Of a stretch of DNA of 64,000 nt, positions 27,820 to 36,770 are shown in pieces (within the stretch, counting starts at the first letter, position 1; the number at the start of each line of letters is the position of its first letter). The position numbers and the translations under genes were made by a program. The notes under the pieces were generated by a model. It ran no database searches. It saw only the letters and a list, made by a program, of their open reading frames with translations, and was not told the origin of the DNA. The stretch comes from Planctomycetota bacterium (GTDB taxonomy: Bacteria; Planctomycetota; UBA1135; GCA-002748355). Location: contig JALUUL010000046.1 of assembly GCA_027021385.1 (NCBI GenBank), positions 59,838-123,837 of the forward strand, written 5' to 3'.

Positions 27820-28917
27820 ATGAGAGGAGAACCCGAACTTCCCGGTGAGGGTCCGGTCGCCGAGACCGCACTCTCGTCGCTCAACGGGAAACGCGGCGAA
27901 CTCCGCGTCCGCGGCTACCGCATCGAGGAATGCGCGCACCGCCTGTCCTTCGAGGAGGCCTGCCTTCTCCTCTGGGATGGGGAACTCCCCGGTGCAAAGA
28001 GGCTCTCCGAGTTCCGGGCCGGCCTCGCGCCCTACAGGGAGATCCCGGAGGATCTCGCGCTGCTCGCGCTTCCCCTCGCGGAGGGGGACCCCCTCCGGGC
28101 CCTGCGCGCCCTCCTCGCGCTCTGTCCCCGCCTCCATCCGCGCTGGCCGAAGACCCCCCGGACCCTCGCCCTCGCGACGACCGCCCTGACCCCGGGCCTC
28201 TGCGCGACCCTTCTCCGCGCCCGGGACGGCCTGCCCCCCGTCCCCTCCGACCCGAACCTTCCGCTCGCGGAGGACTTCCTCCGAATGTGCCGCGGGGGGC
28301 CGGCGAAGGCCGCCGAGGACCGGGCCCTCGAGGCCTCCTGGATCCTCCACCTCGAGAACGGCCTGAACGCCTCCAGCTTCGCGGCCCGGGTCGCGGCCTC
28401 CACCGGCGCCTCCCTCGACGCGGCCGTGATCGCCGCCCTCGCGACCCTCGAGGGCCCCCGTCACGGAGGAGCGAACCGTGCGGTCCACGCCTTCCTCCGG
28501 GACCTCGAGGACCCCTCGGAAGCTCCGAGACGGGTCGATCGCGCTCTCGAGGCCGGGGAGCGCATCCCCGGTTTCGGCCACCGCGTCTTCGAGGTCGACG
28601 ACCCCCGGGCCGTCGCGATGCGTTCCCTCGGGGAGGAACTCCGTCGTTTCCTCGGGAAACCGGGTCTCTTCCCCCGCGCCGAGGCCCTGGCCGAGGCCCT
28701 CCGGAGCCGCAGGCCCCTCGTCCAGAACATCGACCTCTGGTCGGCCCCCCTCTGGGACGCCCTGGGTTTCCCTCCCGCATTCTTCCCCTGCCTCTTCGCG
28801 ATCGGGCGCATGCCGGGCTGGACCGCCCATGCCCTGGAGGCCCGGGAAGGCCGGATGATCCGCCCCCGGGCGGCCTACGCGGGCCCTCCTCCGCGGAGCT
28901 TTCCCGAAGCTTCCTGA
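27820..28917 (+). CDS. Citrate synthase-family protein with an altered catalytic His
   Basis: The 365-residue protein is of the citrate/2-methylcitrate synthase fold, which condenses an acyl-CoA with an oxoacid. Conserved pieces are LEGPRHGGANRAVHAF (the His that binds oxaloacetate), FGHRVFEVDDPRA (catalytic Asp in DPR), FAIGRMPGWTAH and RPRAAYAGP. The catalytic His position, normally in ADHGLNAST, reads LENGLNASSF, so His is replaced by Asn and the preceding Asp by Glu. The DNA confirms Asn (AAC). The enzyme may be inactive as a citrate synthase or act on another reaction. The start ATG 27820 gives a family-normal length. It is 60 bases after the M14 gene on the same strand. Confidence 0.8.
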   Translation: MRGEPELPGEGPVAETALSSLNGKRGELRVRGYRIEECAHRLSFEEACLLLWDGELPGAKRLSEFRAGLAPYREIPEDLALLALPLAEGDPLRALRALLALCPRLHPRWPKTPRTLALATTALTPGLCATLLRARDGLPPVPSDPNLPLAEDFLRMCRGGPAKAAEDRALEASWILHLENGLNASSFAARVAASTGASLDAAVIAALATLEGPRHGGANRAVHAFLRDLEDPSEAPRRVDRALEAGERIPGFGHRVFEVDDPRAVAMRSLGEELRRFLGKPGLFPRAEALAEALRSRRPLVQNIDLWSAPLWDALGFPPAFFPCLFAIGRMPGWTAHALEAREGRMIRPRAAYAGPPPRSFPEAS

Positions 28918-28970
28918 AGGATTCCGAGGCTCCGCTGCTCCCGGGACTGGCCCCGATCCCCTCCGGGGTC

Positions 28971-28976
28971 TATCCT
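28971..28976 (+). promoter_or_regulatory. -10-like TATCCT upstream of the ApaH-like gene
   Basis: TATCCT followed by a T-rich stretch (GCTTTTCCC), 117 bases before ATG 29093. If used, the hairpin at 29039-29072 falls inside the 5' leader. Confidence 0.35.
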
Positions 28977-29038
28977 GCTTTTCCCAATGGGGCCGCGGAG
29001 GCGCGTTCCTCCGTCCCCTGTTTGGATCGGAAGCCCCG

Positions 29039-29072
29039 AAACACCGGCACCTGTTCGCAGTGGCCGGTGTTT
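29039..29072 (+). terminator. 10-bp hairpin in front of the ApaH-like gene
   Basis: AAACACCGGC and GCCGGTGTTT pair perfectly around a 14-base loop. It is 120 bases after the citrate-synthase-like stop and 20 bases before the next start, so it may be the terminator of the former or a leader hairpin of the latter. Confidence 0.5.
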
Positions 29073-29092
29073 CCCTGTACGGCGAGGAAGGC

Positions 29093-29827
29093 ATGAGCGG
29101 GCGCAGGATCTTCATCGGCGACGTGCAGGGTTGCGCCGCGACCCTCGAGGCTCTGCTCGCCCGCTGCGGGGCCGTGCGGGGCGCGGATCGCCTCCATTTC
29201 GTCGGCGACCTCGCACGTCGCGGGCCCTCGAGCGCCGAGGTCCTGGCCCTCGCGAGGGATTGGGAGGCCCGCTGCGTCCTCGGCAACCACGAGGCCCTGC
29301 TCCTCGAGCGGGGGATCCTCGAGGGGAGGGGCACCGACCCGGAGGCCCCCGACCTCGCAAAGGACCCCCGGTCCCCCCGTTTCGCGGCCTGGATCCGGGA
29401 CTGGCCGCTGGCCCGCCTGATCGACGGAAGCATCCTCCTCGTCCACGCCGCGGTGCCCCCGGCGTTCTGGAAGGCGCGCCGCCCCGCCGACCTCGCCCCC
29501 CTCCTCGCCCATCCCCTCCCCGAGCCGGACCGGGCCTGGGACGAGATCCAGAGCTTCGCCCTCACGGCGCGGTACTGCGATCCCGCGGGCCGCCGGCCCC
29601 GGACGGACTTCCCGCCGCCCCCACCCCCCTTCGAGGCCTGGTTCGAGTTCTACGAGGGGGCCTTCACGGTCGTCTTCGGGCACTGGGCGCGGCGGGGCCT
29701 CGTCGTCCGCGAAGGCCTACGCGGCCTCGACACGGGTTGCGTCTACGGCGGTCGGCTCAGCGCCTGGATCGCGGAGGAGGATCGGATCGTGCAGGTACCC
29801 AGGGCGCCGGTCGACGAGCCGGGGTGA
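29093..29827 (+). CDS. ApaH-like symmetrical bis(5'-nucleosyl)-tetraphosphatase / metallophosphatase
   Basis: This 244-residue calcineurin-type metallophosphatase is most like ApaH, which splits Ap4A to two ADP. Metal-binding motifs are IFIGDVQGC (GDxxG), FVGDLARRGPSS (GDxxxRG), CVLGNHEALLL (GNHE), and LLVHAAVPP plus VFGHWARRG (His ligands). I use ATG 29093 (MSGRRIF), since AGGAAG lies just upstream; the ORF-track start at 29060 adds 11 residues from the hairpin side. It is convergent with the acetyltransferase gene. Another member of the phosphoesterase family (PrpE-like) remains possible. Confidence 0.85.
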   Translation: MSGRRIFIGDVQGCAATLEALLARCGAVRGADRLHFVGDLARRGPSSAEVLALARDWEARCVLGNHEALLLERGILEGRGTDPEAPDLAKDPRSPRFAAWIRDWPLARLIDGSILLVHAAVPPAFWKARRPADLAPLLAHPLPEPDRAWDEIQSFALTARYCDPAGRRPRTDFPPPPPPFEAWFEFYEGAFTVVFGHWARRGLVVREGLRGLDTGCVYGGRLSAWIAEEDRIVQVPRAPVDEPG

Positions 29828-29844
29828 ACGGCCCCGGGGGCCGT
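29828..29844. terminator. Hairpin between two convergent genes
   Basis: ACGGCCC, a 3-base loop, GGGCCGT, immediately after the ApaH-like stop and 33 bases before the stop of the opposing gene. It is symmetric and could serve both directions. Confidence 0.45.
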
Positions 29845-29877
29845 CGGATCGCATCCCGGAAGCGGTCCCCGCGGGAA

Positions 29878-30513
29878 TCAAGCCTCGTCGGCGAGGCATT
29901 CGATCTCGCCGCCGGCCTTCCAACGCAAGGCCGAACCGCAATTGCCGCAGCGCACGCCCTGCTCCTTCAGATCGAACTCCGGCCCGTGCACGAAAGTCGC
30001 AACCCTCCACCCGCAGCGGCAGACGTAGCCGAGCCGACGCGCCGGATTCCCGGCCACGAGAAGATGCGGGCCGACGTCGTGGATGACGACGCTCGACATT
30101 CCGACCGTCGCGAACTCTCCGATCGTGATGCCGGGCGCGATGCAGCAGCCCGCGCCGAGGGTCGCGCCCCGCCGGACCCGGGTCAGCATCTTCTCCTCGG
30201 TCCGAGCGCTCGGAAGGATTTCACTGACCTCCCAATTCGCGGCGCGCGGGAATCGGTCGTTCGTGAAGGTCGTGTGGGCTCCGACCATGACCCCGTCCTC
30301 GAGGGTCACGCCGTTGCAGATGTATACGAAGGCGTTGATCTTGCAGAAATCCCCGATCCGGACGTCGTAGGCGATATAGGACTTCTCCCCGATCAGGGTT
30401 TCGGACCCGATCTGGACGCCCTTGCGGATATGGACCTGGCTGTAGACCCGCGTCCCCTCGCCGATGGCGACGTCGTCCTCGAGGATGGCGGTTTCGTGGA
30501 TGAAGGATTCCAT
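29878..30513 (-). CDS. Left-handed beta-helix N-acetyltransferase (WbpD/WlbB-like) with a Cys-rich tail
   Basis: This is 211 residues. Residues 1-170 are hexapeptide repeats of a trimeric left-handed beta-helix transferase (IHETAILEDDVAIGEGT, ILIxN-type turns, GAHTTFTNDRFPRA). The diagnostic ending VAGNPARRLGYVC is typical of UDP-amino-sugar acetyltransferases of the WbpD/WlbB group, which make cell-surface sugars. The tail has CRCG and CGNCG, four closely spaced Cys that could bind zinc. The ORF-track start at 30852 adds over 110 low-complexity residues. ATG 30513 (MESFIHETA) is where this family starts. It has no sugar-nucleotide partner gene nearby. Confidence 0.85.
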   Translation of the reverse strand: MESFIHETAILEDDVAIGEGTRVYSQVHIRKGVQIGSETLIGEKSYIAYDVRIGDFCKINAFVYICNGVTLEDGVMVGAHTTFTNDRFPRAANWEVSEILPSARTEEKMLTRVRRGATLGAGCCIAPGITIGEFATVGMSSVVIHDVGPHLLVAGNPARRLGYVCRCGWRVATFVHGPEFDLKEQGVRCGNCGSALRWKAGGEIECLADEA

Positions 30514-30850
30514 AGATGCGCGGTCCCCGTCCGGGGAAGGCCCCCGCGAGGCCTGGTGCGGGTCCGGCGGGGCGGGGGTAGGAAACTCGTCCGGGCCGGA
30601 CCCGGATAACGAGAGGGGGACCCCCGGATCGCCGGCGGTCCGCGCCGTGGAACCGCCGGAGGGACGGGGGAGGCCGGCCGGACGGGCATGATCCCCTATC
30701 CCCGGGGCCCATGCAAGCCTCGGTCCCATCCGGGGTTGGGCCCTCCTGCGTCGGATTGCCGCAAGGGCCCGGGGAGGAAGCGGAGGCACCATCTTTTCCC
30801 CGGCGGCGGCCCCGGCGGTTTCCGAAGGCCGATTCTGGCAGGATGGGCTC
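30514..30850. other. Non-coding gap between the acetyltransferase and the glyoxalase gene
   Basis: About 337 bases, GC-rich, with no gene I can support. The long reverse frame through it is a Pro/Gly/Arg run and the forward frames have no start. It must hold the divergent promoters, but none was clear. Confidence 0.5.
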
Positions 30851-31219
30851 ATGAAGCTCTACCACACGATGATCCGCATCCGGGATCTCCAGCGGAGCCT
30901 GGAGTTCTACCAGGGCTTCCTCGGCCTCGAGGAGGTCCGCCGTCACGAGATCGGGGAGGAGGCGACCCTCGTCTTCCTGTCCGATCACGAACGGAACTAC
31001 TTCCTCGAACTGACCTGGAACAAGGACGGCCGAGACTACGTGCTCGGCGACCAGTTCGGCCATCTGGCCTTCCTCGTCGAAGACCTGGAACCCATCATCC
31101 GGAAGATCGAAGAACAGGGCTGGACCTTCCGCCGCTCCCGTCCGGAACTCTCGAGCAAGTATGTCTTCATCCAGGACCCGGACGGTTACGATATCGAGAT
31201 CCTGGAAGCCCGGAGCTGA
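30851..31219 (+). CDS. gloA: Glyoxalase I / VOC-family metalloprotein (lactoylglutathione lyase-like)
   Basis: This is 122 residues with two beta-alpha-beta-beta-beta units. Metal ligands fit GloA: His5 in KLYHTMIRIRD, Glu in NYFLELTW, His in FGHLAFLV and Glu in DIEILEARS. Together with VFIQDPDGY this matches the Ni/Zn glyoxalase I that detoxifies methylglyoxal. Other VOC enzymes share the fold, so the substrate is inferred. ATG 30851 has AGGA upstream. The following gene starts 53 bases later on the same strand and may be in its operon. Confidence 0.85.
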   Translation: MKLYHTMIRIRDLQRSLEFYQGFLGLEEVRRHEIGEEATLVFLSDHERNYFLELTWNKDGRDYVLGDQFGHLAFLVEDLEPIIRKIEEQGWTFRRSRPELSSKYVFIQDPDGYDIEILEARS

Positions 31220-31272
31220 CGCCGGCGGTCGGTTCCGGGAACGGCTCTCCGACACCCACCGCCCGACACCGC

Positions 31273-32013
31273 ATGGACACCTTCACGAGACCTTCGCACT
31301 ACATGGCCGCCCTCTGTGCGGTCGGCCTCGCCCTCCTCCTCGTCCTCCCGCGCTCCGGGACCGGCGACCCGTCGGCCCCCGAGCGGCCCCCCCGCCTCGT
31401 CCGGACCGGATCGGGAACCTCCGGAAAGAATCTCGAAAGCCCGGCACTCAAGCTCACAGGAAGGATCCTCCTCGAGGACCCTGGGCCCGCCGACCGCGTC
31501 GGCGACCTCGACCTCGACATGGAGATCGTTCCCCTCGGAAGAGGCCTCCACGCCTCGGAGGGGGTCCGCAGCTTCGAGGCGGATGCTTCGGGAACCTTCG
31601 AACTCGCCGGCCTGGCGAGCGGCCGCTACCTGCTGCGCGCCCTCCCGCGTGACGACGCGCCCTTCCTGCCGATCGCGACCGAGATCGAATGCTCACCCGA
31701 GAACCCGAAACTCGAGATCGACCTGATCCTACCCAGGCCCCGCTTCCTCCTCGGACGCCTCGAGGACGATTCGCGCGAACCCAGGGCGGGGCTCTTCGTC
31801 ACGGTCCAGGAGAACGGACTGCAGCGAGGTACGGCCCCCTCCGACGACCACGGGAGGTTTCGGATCCCGGCCGTCGGCCACGGACCCTACGAGTTCCTTG
31901 TTCGCGACGGTGAGGGTAGGCCCAAGGCCTTCCGCGCCGAACGCGTCGCCGAGACGAGGCCCCCGAGCATGATGGGGCCTGGCCGGGTCGAGGCAACCCT
32001 CGTGGTCCCCTGA
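31273..32013 (+). CDS. Membrane-anchored carboxypeptidase-regulatory-like protein
   Basis: This is 246 residues. The hydrophobic segment at 10-25 (MAALCAVGLALLLVLP) is a signal anchor. After a Pro/Ser/Gly linker come two regulatory-like beta domains (LTGRILLEDPG ... FELAGLASGRYLLRAL, and FLLGRLEDDSREPRAG ... FRIPAVGHGPYEF). The ORF-track frame runs upstream through the glyoxalase gene; ATG 31273 is the sensible start. It resembles the protein after feoA in architecture. It converges on the sigma-54 activator with a hairpin between. Confidence 0.65.
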   Translation: MDTFTRPSHYMAALCAVGLALLLVLPRSGTGDPSAPERPPRLVRTGSGTSGKNLESPALKLTGRILLEDPGPADRVGDLDLDMEIVPLGRGLHASEGVRSFEADASGTFELAGLASGRYLLRALPRDDAPFLPIATEIECSPENPKLEIDLILPRPRFLLGRLEDDSREPRAGLFVTVQENGLQRGTAPSDDHGRFRIPAVGHGPYEFLVRDGEGRPKAFRAERVAETRPPSMMGPGRVEATLVVP

Positions 32014-32019
32014 ACCCCG

Positions 32020-32037
32020 GAGGGGAACGCCCCCCTC
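32020..32037. terminator. Short hairpin between convergent genes
   Basis: GAGGGG, 6-base loop, CCCCTC. It spans the 22-base gap between the regulatory-like gene and the activator gene end. Confidence 0.4.
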
Positions 32038-33850
32038 AGAGGAGACCGTGCCGGATCAACCGCTCGCGGTAGGTCGTGCGCGGCAGACCGAAGAGAGCGG
32101 CGGCCTTCGTCAGGTTCCCGCCAGCCTCCCGCAGCGTCGCCTCTAGGGCTTCTCGTTCCTGGCGTTCGAGGCGCTCCTTCCAGCCCCCGGGAGGTACGCC
32201 GGCAGAATCCCCCTTCGGAGTCTCCTCCCCGAAACGCAGGCCCTGGAGATCGAGATCGCCGGGGCCGACCCTCCCCGAGGTGCAGGAGAGAGCAGCGCCG
32301 CGCATCGCGTGGCGGAGTTCCCGGATATTGCCCGGCCAGTCGTGCTCGAGCAGCCGAGCTGAGGCCTCGGGGCTCAGGCCAGGACGCGGCCCGCGGCCGA
32401 GTTCGAGGGCGGCCTCCTCGAGGAAACGCTCCGCCAGAGGCAGGAGATCCTCGGGCCGTTCCCGCAAGGGTGGTAGGCGGATCTCGAGTTCGCGGAGACG
32501 GTAGTAGAGATCGCCTCGGAAGGCCCCCTTCTCGACCATGGCCTCGAGGTCCCGATGCGTTGCGGCCAGGATGCGCACGTCGACCTTGCGCGCGTTCCGC
32601 CCCCCGACGGGGACGATCTCCCTGGTCTCGAGGGCCCTCAAGATCTTGGCCTGGAGGTCGAGGTCCATGTCCCCGATCTCGTCCAGGAAGAGCGTGCCCC
32701 CCTCGGCGGCGACGAAGAACCCGTCCCGGTCCCGATCGGCCCCGGTGAACGCGCCGCGCGCGTGCCCGAAGAGTTCGCTCTCCATCAGGGCGCTCGGGAT
32801 CGCGGCGCAGTTGACCGCCACGAAGGGCCCCGACGCGCGCTTCGAGAGTTCGTGGATGGCTCGCGCGCAGAGGTCCTTCCCCGACCCGGTCTCCCCGCGG
32901 ATCAGGATCGTGTAGGAGGTCGGGGCCCCGAGCCGGGCCTTCTCGACCATGTCCGCGCAGGCGGGGCTCTTCGTCCGCAGGGCCTCGGGAAGGGGGCCGT
33001 CGTCCTTCATCACGCGCCGCACGAGCTGGCGGTTGCCGACGGCCCCCGCTAGCAGCCGCCCGAGAAGGGCGGCCTTCTGGAAATCCGCGGGGCCCAGGCT
33101 GTGGCCGGGTTCGATGCAGTCGGCGTAGAGCACGCCGACATTCCCCCCCAGGGCCCGCAGCGGAACGACGACCGAACTCGAGATCCCCTCGCGCCTGACG
33201 CTGAGGAGGCCGGCCACCGACGGGTCCGAGGCCGAACGCGGCACGAAGACCACGGCCTTCTCGTCCGCGACCCTGCGCACGAGGGATCGGCTGACGCCGA
33301 AGGGCCGGTCTCCCCCCAGCCTCGAACGGAACCATTCACGGGGCCCGCCCTCCTCGCGCTCCAGCATCAGGAAGACACGGTCGGCCCCGGTCGTCGCGAG
33401 AACCCCCTCCATCGCGGCCCGCGCGAGTTCCTCGAGGTCCCGCACCCCCTCCATCCGGTCGGCCAGGGAAATGAATTCCTCGAACCATCCGGCCAGCCCC
33501 TCCCCCTCTCCTCCCCCCAGACTCGCGACGTCGAGCCCCTCGAGTTCCTCGCCTTGCCAGGAGATCTCGATCCGGTAGTCCCCGATCTCAAGGTTCTCGC
33601 CCTCGAAGAGCGGCTGGAACCGGGCGCCGAGTTCCTGGCCGCCGAGCAGGATCGGGATCGGTGCGCCATCGGCCGCCTTCAGTTCGAGCCCCCCCCGGCC
33701 CGCCCTGACGCGGACGAGGACCCCCCGGATCCCCGGGAGGTCGAGGGAGACGTCGCCGGTCCCCGCCCCGAGGACGAGGACCTCCCCCTCCTTCTCGGCG
33801 AGACCGGATCTTCCGGGATCGGGATGTTGCAGCTTGACCAGGAACTTCAT
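32036..33850 (-). CDS. Sigma-54-dependent transcriptional activator (FHA-like, GAF, AAA+, Fis HTH)
   Basis: This is about 604 residues. Residues 1-100 look like a degenerate FHA fold (LVLGAGTGDVSLDLPG ... LEIGDYRIEISW) without the SxxH core. Residues of about 120-285 are a GAF domain (ATTGADRVFLML ... GGNVGVLYADCIEPG). The AAA+ domain has Walker A GETGSGKD, the sigma-54 contact loop GAFTGAD, Walker B GGTLFLDEIGDM and RELRHAMRG. The C-terminus is a Fis-type helix-turn-helix (LREAGGNLTKAAALFGLPRTTYRERL). The intact GAFTGA loop indicates real activation of RNA polymerase with sigma-54. The start is uncertain: ATG 33850 or 33871. I saw no sigma-54 promoter in the window. Confidence 0.93.
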   Translation of the reverse strand: MKFLVKLQHPDPGRSGLAEKEGEVLVLGAGTGDVSLDLPGIRGVLVRVRAGRGGLELKAADGAPIPILLGGQELGARFQPLFEGENLEIGDYRIEISWQGEELEGLDVASLGGGEGEGLAGWFEEFISLADRMEGVRDLEELARAAMEGVLATTGADRVFLMLEREEGGPREWFRSRLGGDRPFGVSRSLVRRVADEKAVVFVPRSASDPSVAGLLSVRREGISSSVVVPLRALGGNVGVLYADCIEPGHSLGPADFQKAALLGRLLAGAVGNRQLVRRVMKDDGPLPEALRTKSPACADMVEKARLGAPTSYTILIRGETGSGKDLCARAIHELSKRASGPFVAVNCAAIPSALMESELFGHARGAFTGADRDRDGFFVAAEGGTLFLDEIGDMDLDLQAKILRALETREIVPVGGRNARKVDVRILAATHRDLEAMVEKGAFRGDLYYRLRELEIRLPPLRERPEDLLPLAERFLEEAALELGRGPRPGLSPEASARLLEHDWPGNIRELRHAMRGAALSCTSGRVGPGDLDLQGLRFGEETPKGDSAGVPPGGWKERLERQEREALEATLREAGGNLTKAAALFGLPRTTYRERLIRHGLL

Positions 33851-33923
33851 CGGCGGGGCCCCCCCGATCATCCTACCCCCGACCGGTCCCCCGGGTCCTC
33901 CCGGGAAGCTCCCCCGGTTGCCC

Positions 33924-36770
33924 TCAGTACCCGAGCGTCAGGCTGACTCCGTTGCTGAAGACCATCCCCGCCGGAAAGAGCTTGCCGTCCAGGAACCGGT
34001 CCTGACAGAGAACCCTTCCACCGACCAGGGTCCGATCCGAGGGGATCGGAAGTGGGAGGCTCCAGGTCGTCCCCGTTCCGGTTCCGAGGATCCAGAAACC
34101 CGAGAGGGACAGAAAGGAACGAAAACCCCCGAGAATTGGGATCGGGTCCGCAGCAGGCAGGCCGAGCAACAGAACGAGGATCGGAAGGCTCTTTCCGGAC
34201 CAGGTGGTGACCTTGGCCGTCGCCCCGAGCACCGGGTCCTCGGCCCAGAGCTGGGCCGGCCCCAGGACGTCGCCGACGGAATGCGTCGTCGCCCCGTTGT
34301 CGATCCGGCAGAGCTGCATGTCCGCTCCCGGGGAGGGGGTCCGCGTCGCCGAGAAGAACAAGCCGCCCCCGAGCACCGCGAAGCGGAGATCGCGACCGAG
34401 GACATTGTGGGGTCCGCTCCCCTTGGATCCCGGCAGGAGGTCCAGATCCGTGATCTTCTTGGTCTTCAGATCGAAGTAGGCGAGTTCGTCCCCCTGGGTC
34501 GGGTGGTTCAAGCTGGTGAAGTACATCCTCCGGCTTCCGACCCCCGTCAAGTAGCCGTACCCGCCCCGATTCCCCGGCATCGTGAGGAAGGCGCCCGTTC
34601 CCGCGGCCGTCCCGTCGCTCGACCAGAGGACGGAGGCCCGGGTCGGAACATCGCCGAGGAAGAACAGCCTTCCGGCCACGTCCTGGATCCCGAAGGGGTT
34701 GCCCCCCGTGGTTCCGGGGATCAGGTCCTTCAGCAGAACGGTCCCGGTCGAACTGAAGTCGGAGATCCAGAGTTCGGGCCCGTACTTGAAATGGGTCGCG
34801 CGGAACACGACCTTCCCCCGGAAGAGGGTCAGGAACGCGGGATCGCTGCCTGGAATGCCCGGGTTGATGTCCTTCAGGAGCTTCGTGCCCGCCGCCGTTC
34901 CGTCCGTGATCCAGAGTTCGTTGCCCGTCGTGCCGGAGCGGTTCGCCGCGAAGAGGACCTTGCCCGGCAGGCCCGCGAAGGAATCGGGATTGGAACCCAA
35001 GGTTCCGGTCCTGATGTCCTTCAGGACGAAGGTTCCGGCGGCGGTCCCGTCGCTGACGCAGGGTTCCTCCCCCTTGCCCGGGATCCACGCCGAGAAGAAG
35101 ACCTTGTCCCCGATCCCGGCGAGGCGCCTTGGATTCGAGCTGCCGGTCGGGTGCAGATCCTTGACGAGTCTCGTCCCCGCGGAGGTCCCGTCCGTCACCC
35201 AGAGTTCGAAACCGGACTTCGGATCGTAGCCCGTGAAGAAGACCTTCCCGCCCGCACGTGCGAGGCTCCCCGCCGCCCCGTTTCCCGGACCGGGGTTCAC
35301 GTCCTTGACGAGCCTCGTTCCCGCCGCCGTTCCATCGCTGATCCAGAGTTCGCGGCCGTGTTTCCCGGTCCCGGTCCCGTCGCTGGCGAGGAAGAGAAGC
35401 CGTCCGAAGAAGGGCGTGACGGCATCCACCTGGTCCGATTCCGTGACCGGGCCCAGGGTCCAGGTCCCGAGGTCCTGGACCTTCGTCGTCGCGGCCGTCC
35501 CCGAACTGACGCAGATTTCCGAGCCGTAGGTCGGATGGTCGCTCGTGAAGGCGACCGTGCCGGCCCCGAGCTCGGTCGTATACCAGGCGTATCCGCTCCG
35601 GCTCCCCGGGTAGAGGTCGACGATGCGATGCGTTCCCGCCGCCGTCCCGTCGCTGACCCAGGGTTCATAGCCGTAGCCCGACTGGAAAAGGGAGAAGAAC
35701 AGCTTCCCTCCGCTGGGCTGCAGGAACCTGGGCTTTCCGGGAAGGGACTTCACGAAGAGCTTCGTTCCCAGGGCCGTCCCGTCGCTCGACCAGAGGTCGT
35801 ACCCCGAGGTCGAGGACCGGCTCGTGAACCAGGCCTTCGTCCCCGAGGGGTCGGGGACCATCTCCTGGACGTAGGCCGAACTCCGCCCGGGGATCAGATC
35901 CTTCACGAGCTTCGTCCCCGCCGCCGTCCCGTCCGTGACCCAGAGCTCCCTCCCCTCACGGTAGGTCTTCATCGTGAAGAGCATCTTCGTTCCGAGGAAC
36001 CGGAACCTCGCGGGGTGCCCGCTCGCGCTGCTCGACACGGTTCGCACGAGGACCTTCGTGCCCGCGGAGGTCCCGTCCGTCACGAAGAGGTACCCGTAGA
36101 ACGAGGCCGAGACGTAGACCGAGAGCTGGAAATAGGCCCGGATCCCGGCCGGATCCGGGCTGAGGTATCTGAGCGTGACCTTCCCCCCGTAGCTCGCGCT
36201 CAGGTCGCGGACCATCTTCGTGCCCGTCGAGGTTCCGTCGCTGATCCAGAGGCCGCGGCCCTTGGGGCTGTCCGCGAAGAACAGGACCTTCCCCCCGGCC
36301 ATCGGAACCGGGTTCTACGCGTTCGAGCCGGTCCCCCCGGAGACGACGTCCATGAAGAGGCGGGTTCCGGTCGTCGTTCCGTCGCTGATCCAAGGTTCCT
36401 TCCCATGGACTCCGTCGTCCGCGACGAAGTAGAGCTTTCCGCCCTTCACGAAGAAGTCCCCGGATCCCGAGCCGGGGGTGCCGCTCCGGATGTCCTTGAC
36501 GAGCGAGATCTTCCTCCCGTCGAAGGCGAAGAGTTCCCGGCCTCGGGCGAAGGTCTCGGCCGGAAACACCATCCGGCCACCGAGTTTCGAGAACTTGAAA
36601 CCCTCCGCAAAGGAGCCCCGGGCCTTCCCGATCGAGGGCAGGCTTCCGACCACTGGCGAGACGGGTGTCGTGTTGATGTTCTTGATGACCTTCAGACTCT
36701 GGGCCGGAAGAGAAGGCATGAAGAGGGCGGACAGAAGAAGAAGAAGGAGGGGAGGACGCGAGAAGGGTAT
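33924..36770 (-). pseudogene. ELWxxDGT-repeat secreted protein interrupted by an in-frame TAG, with ATA at the expected start
   Basis: The frame encodes about 13 repeats of the form LWISDGTAAGTKLLKDI (a beta-propeller-like, secreted type) and the shared C-terminal domain. The track shows two ORFs in the same frame (33924-36302 and 36315-37061), separated by a TAG codon at 36315-36317, within a repeat (GGTGSNA, stop, NPVPMAGGK). No frame change is needed. The natural start would be MPFSRPPLLLLLLSALF..., a signal peptide; its first codon is ATA (36768-36770), with GGAG 8 bases upstream. No ATG/GTG lies before the signal region (only a TTG at 37061). So two lesions are visible. Assembly error, or stop suppression, cannot be excluded. 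Confidence 0.75.

Noticed and set aside
32036-33850. Sigma-54 (-24/-12) promoters for the activator
   Set aside because: I looked for TGGCAC-N5-TTGC in the intergenic regions and saw none, so no target in this window is proposed.
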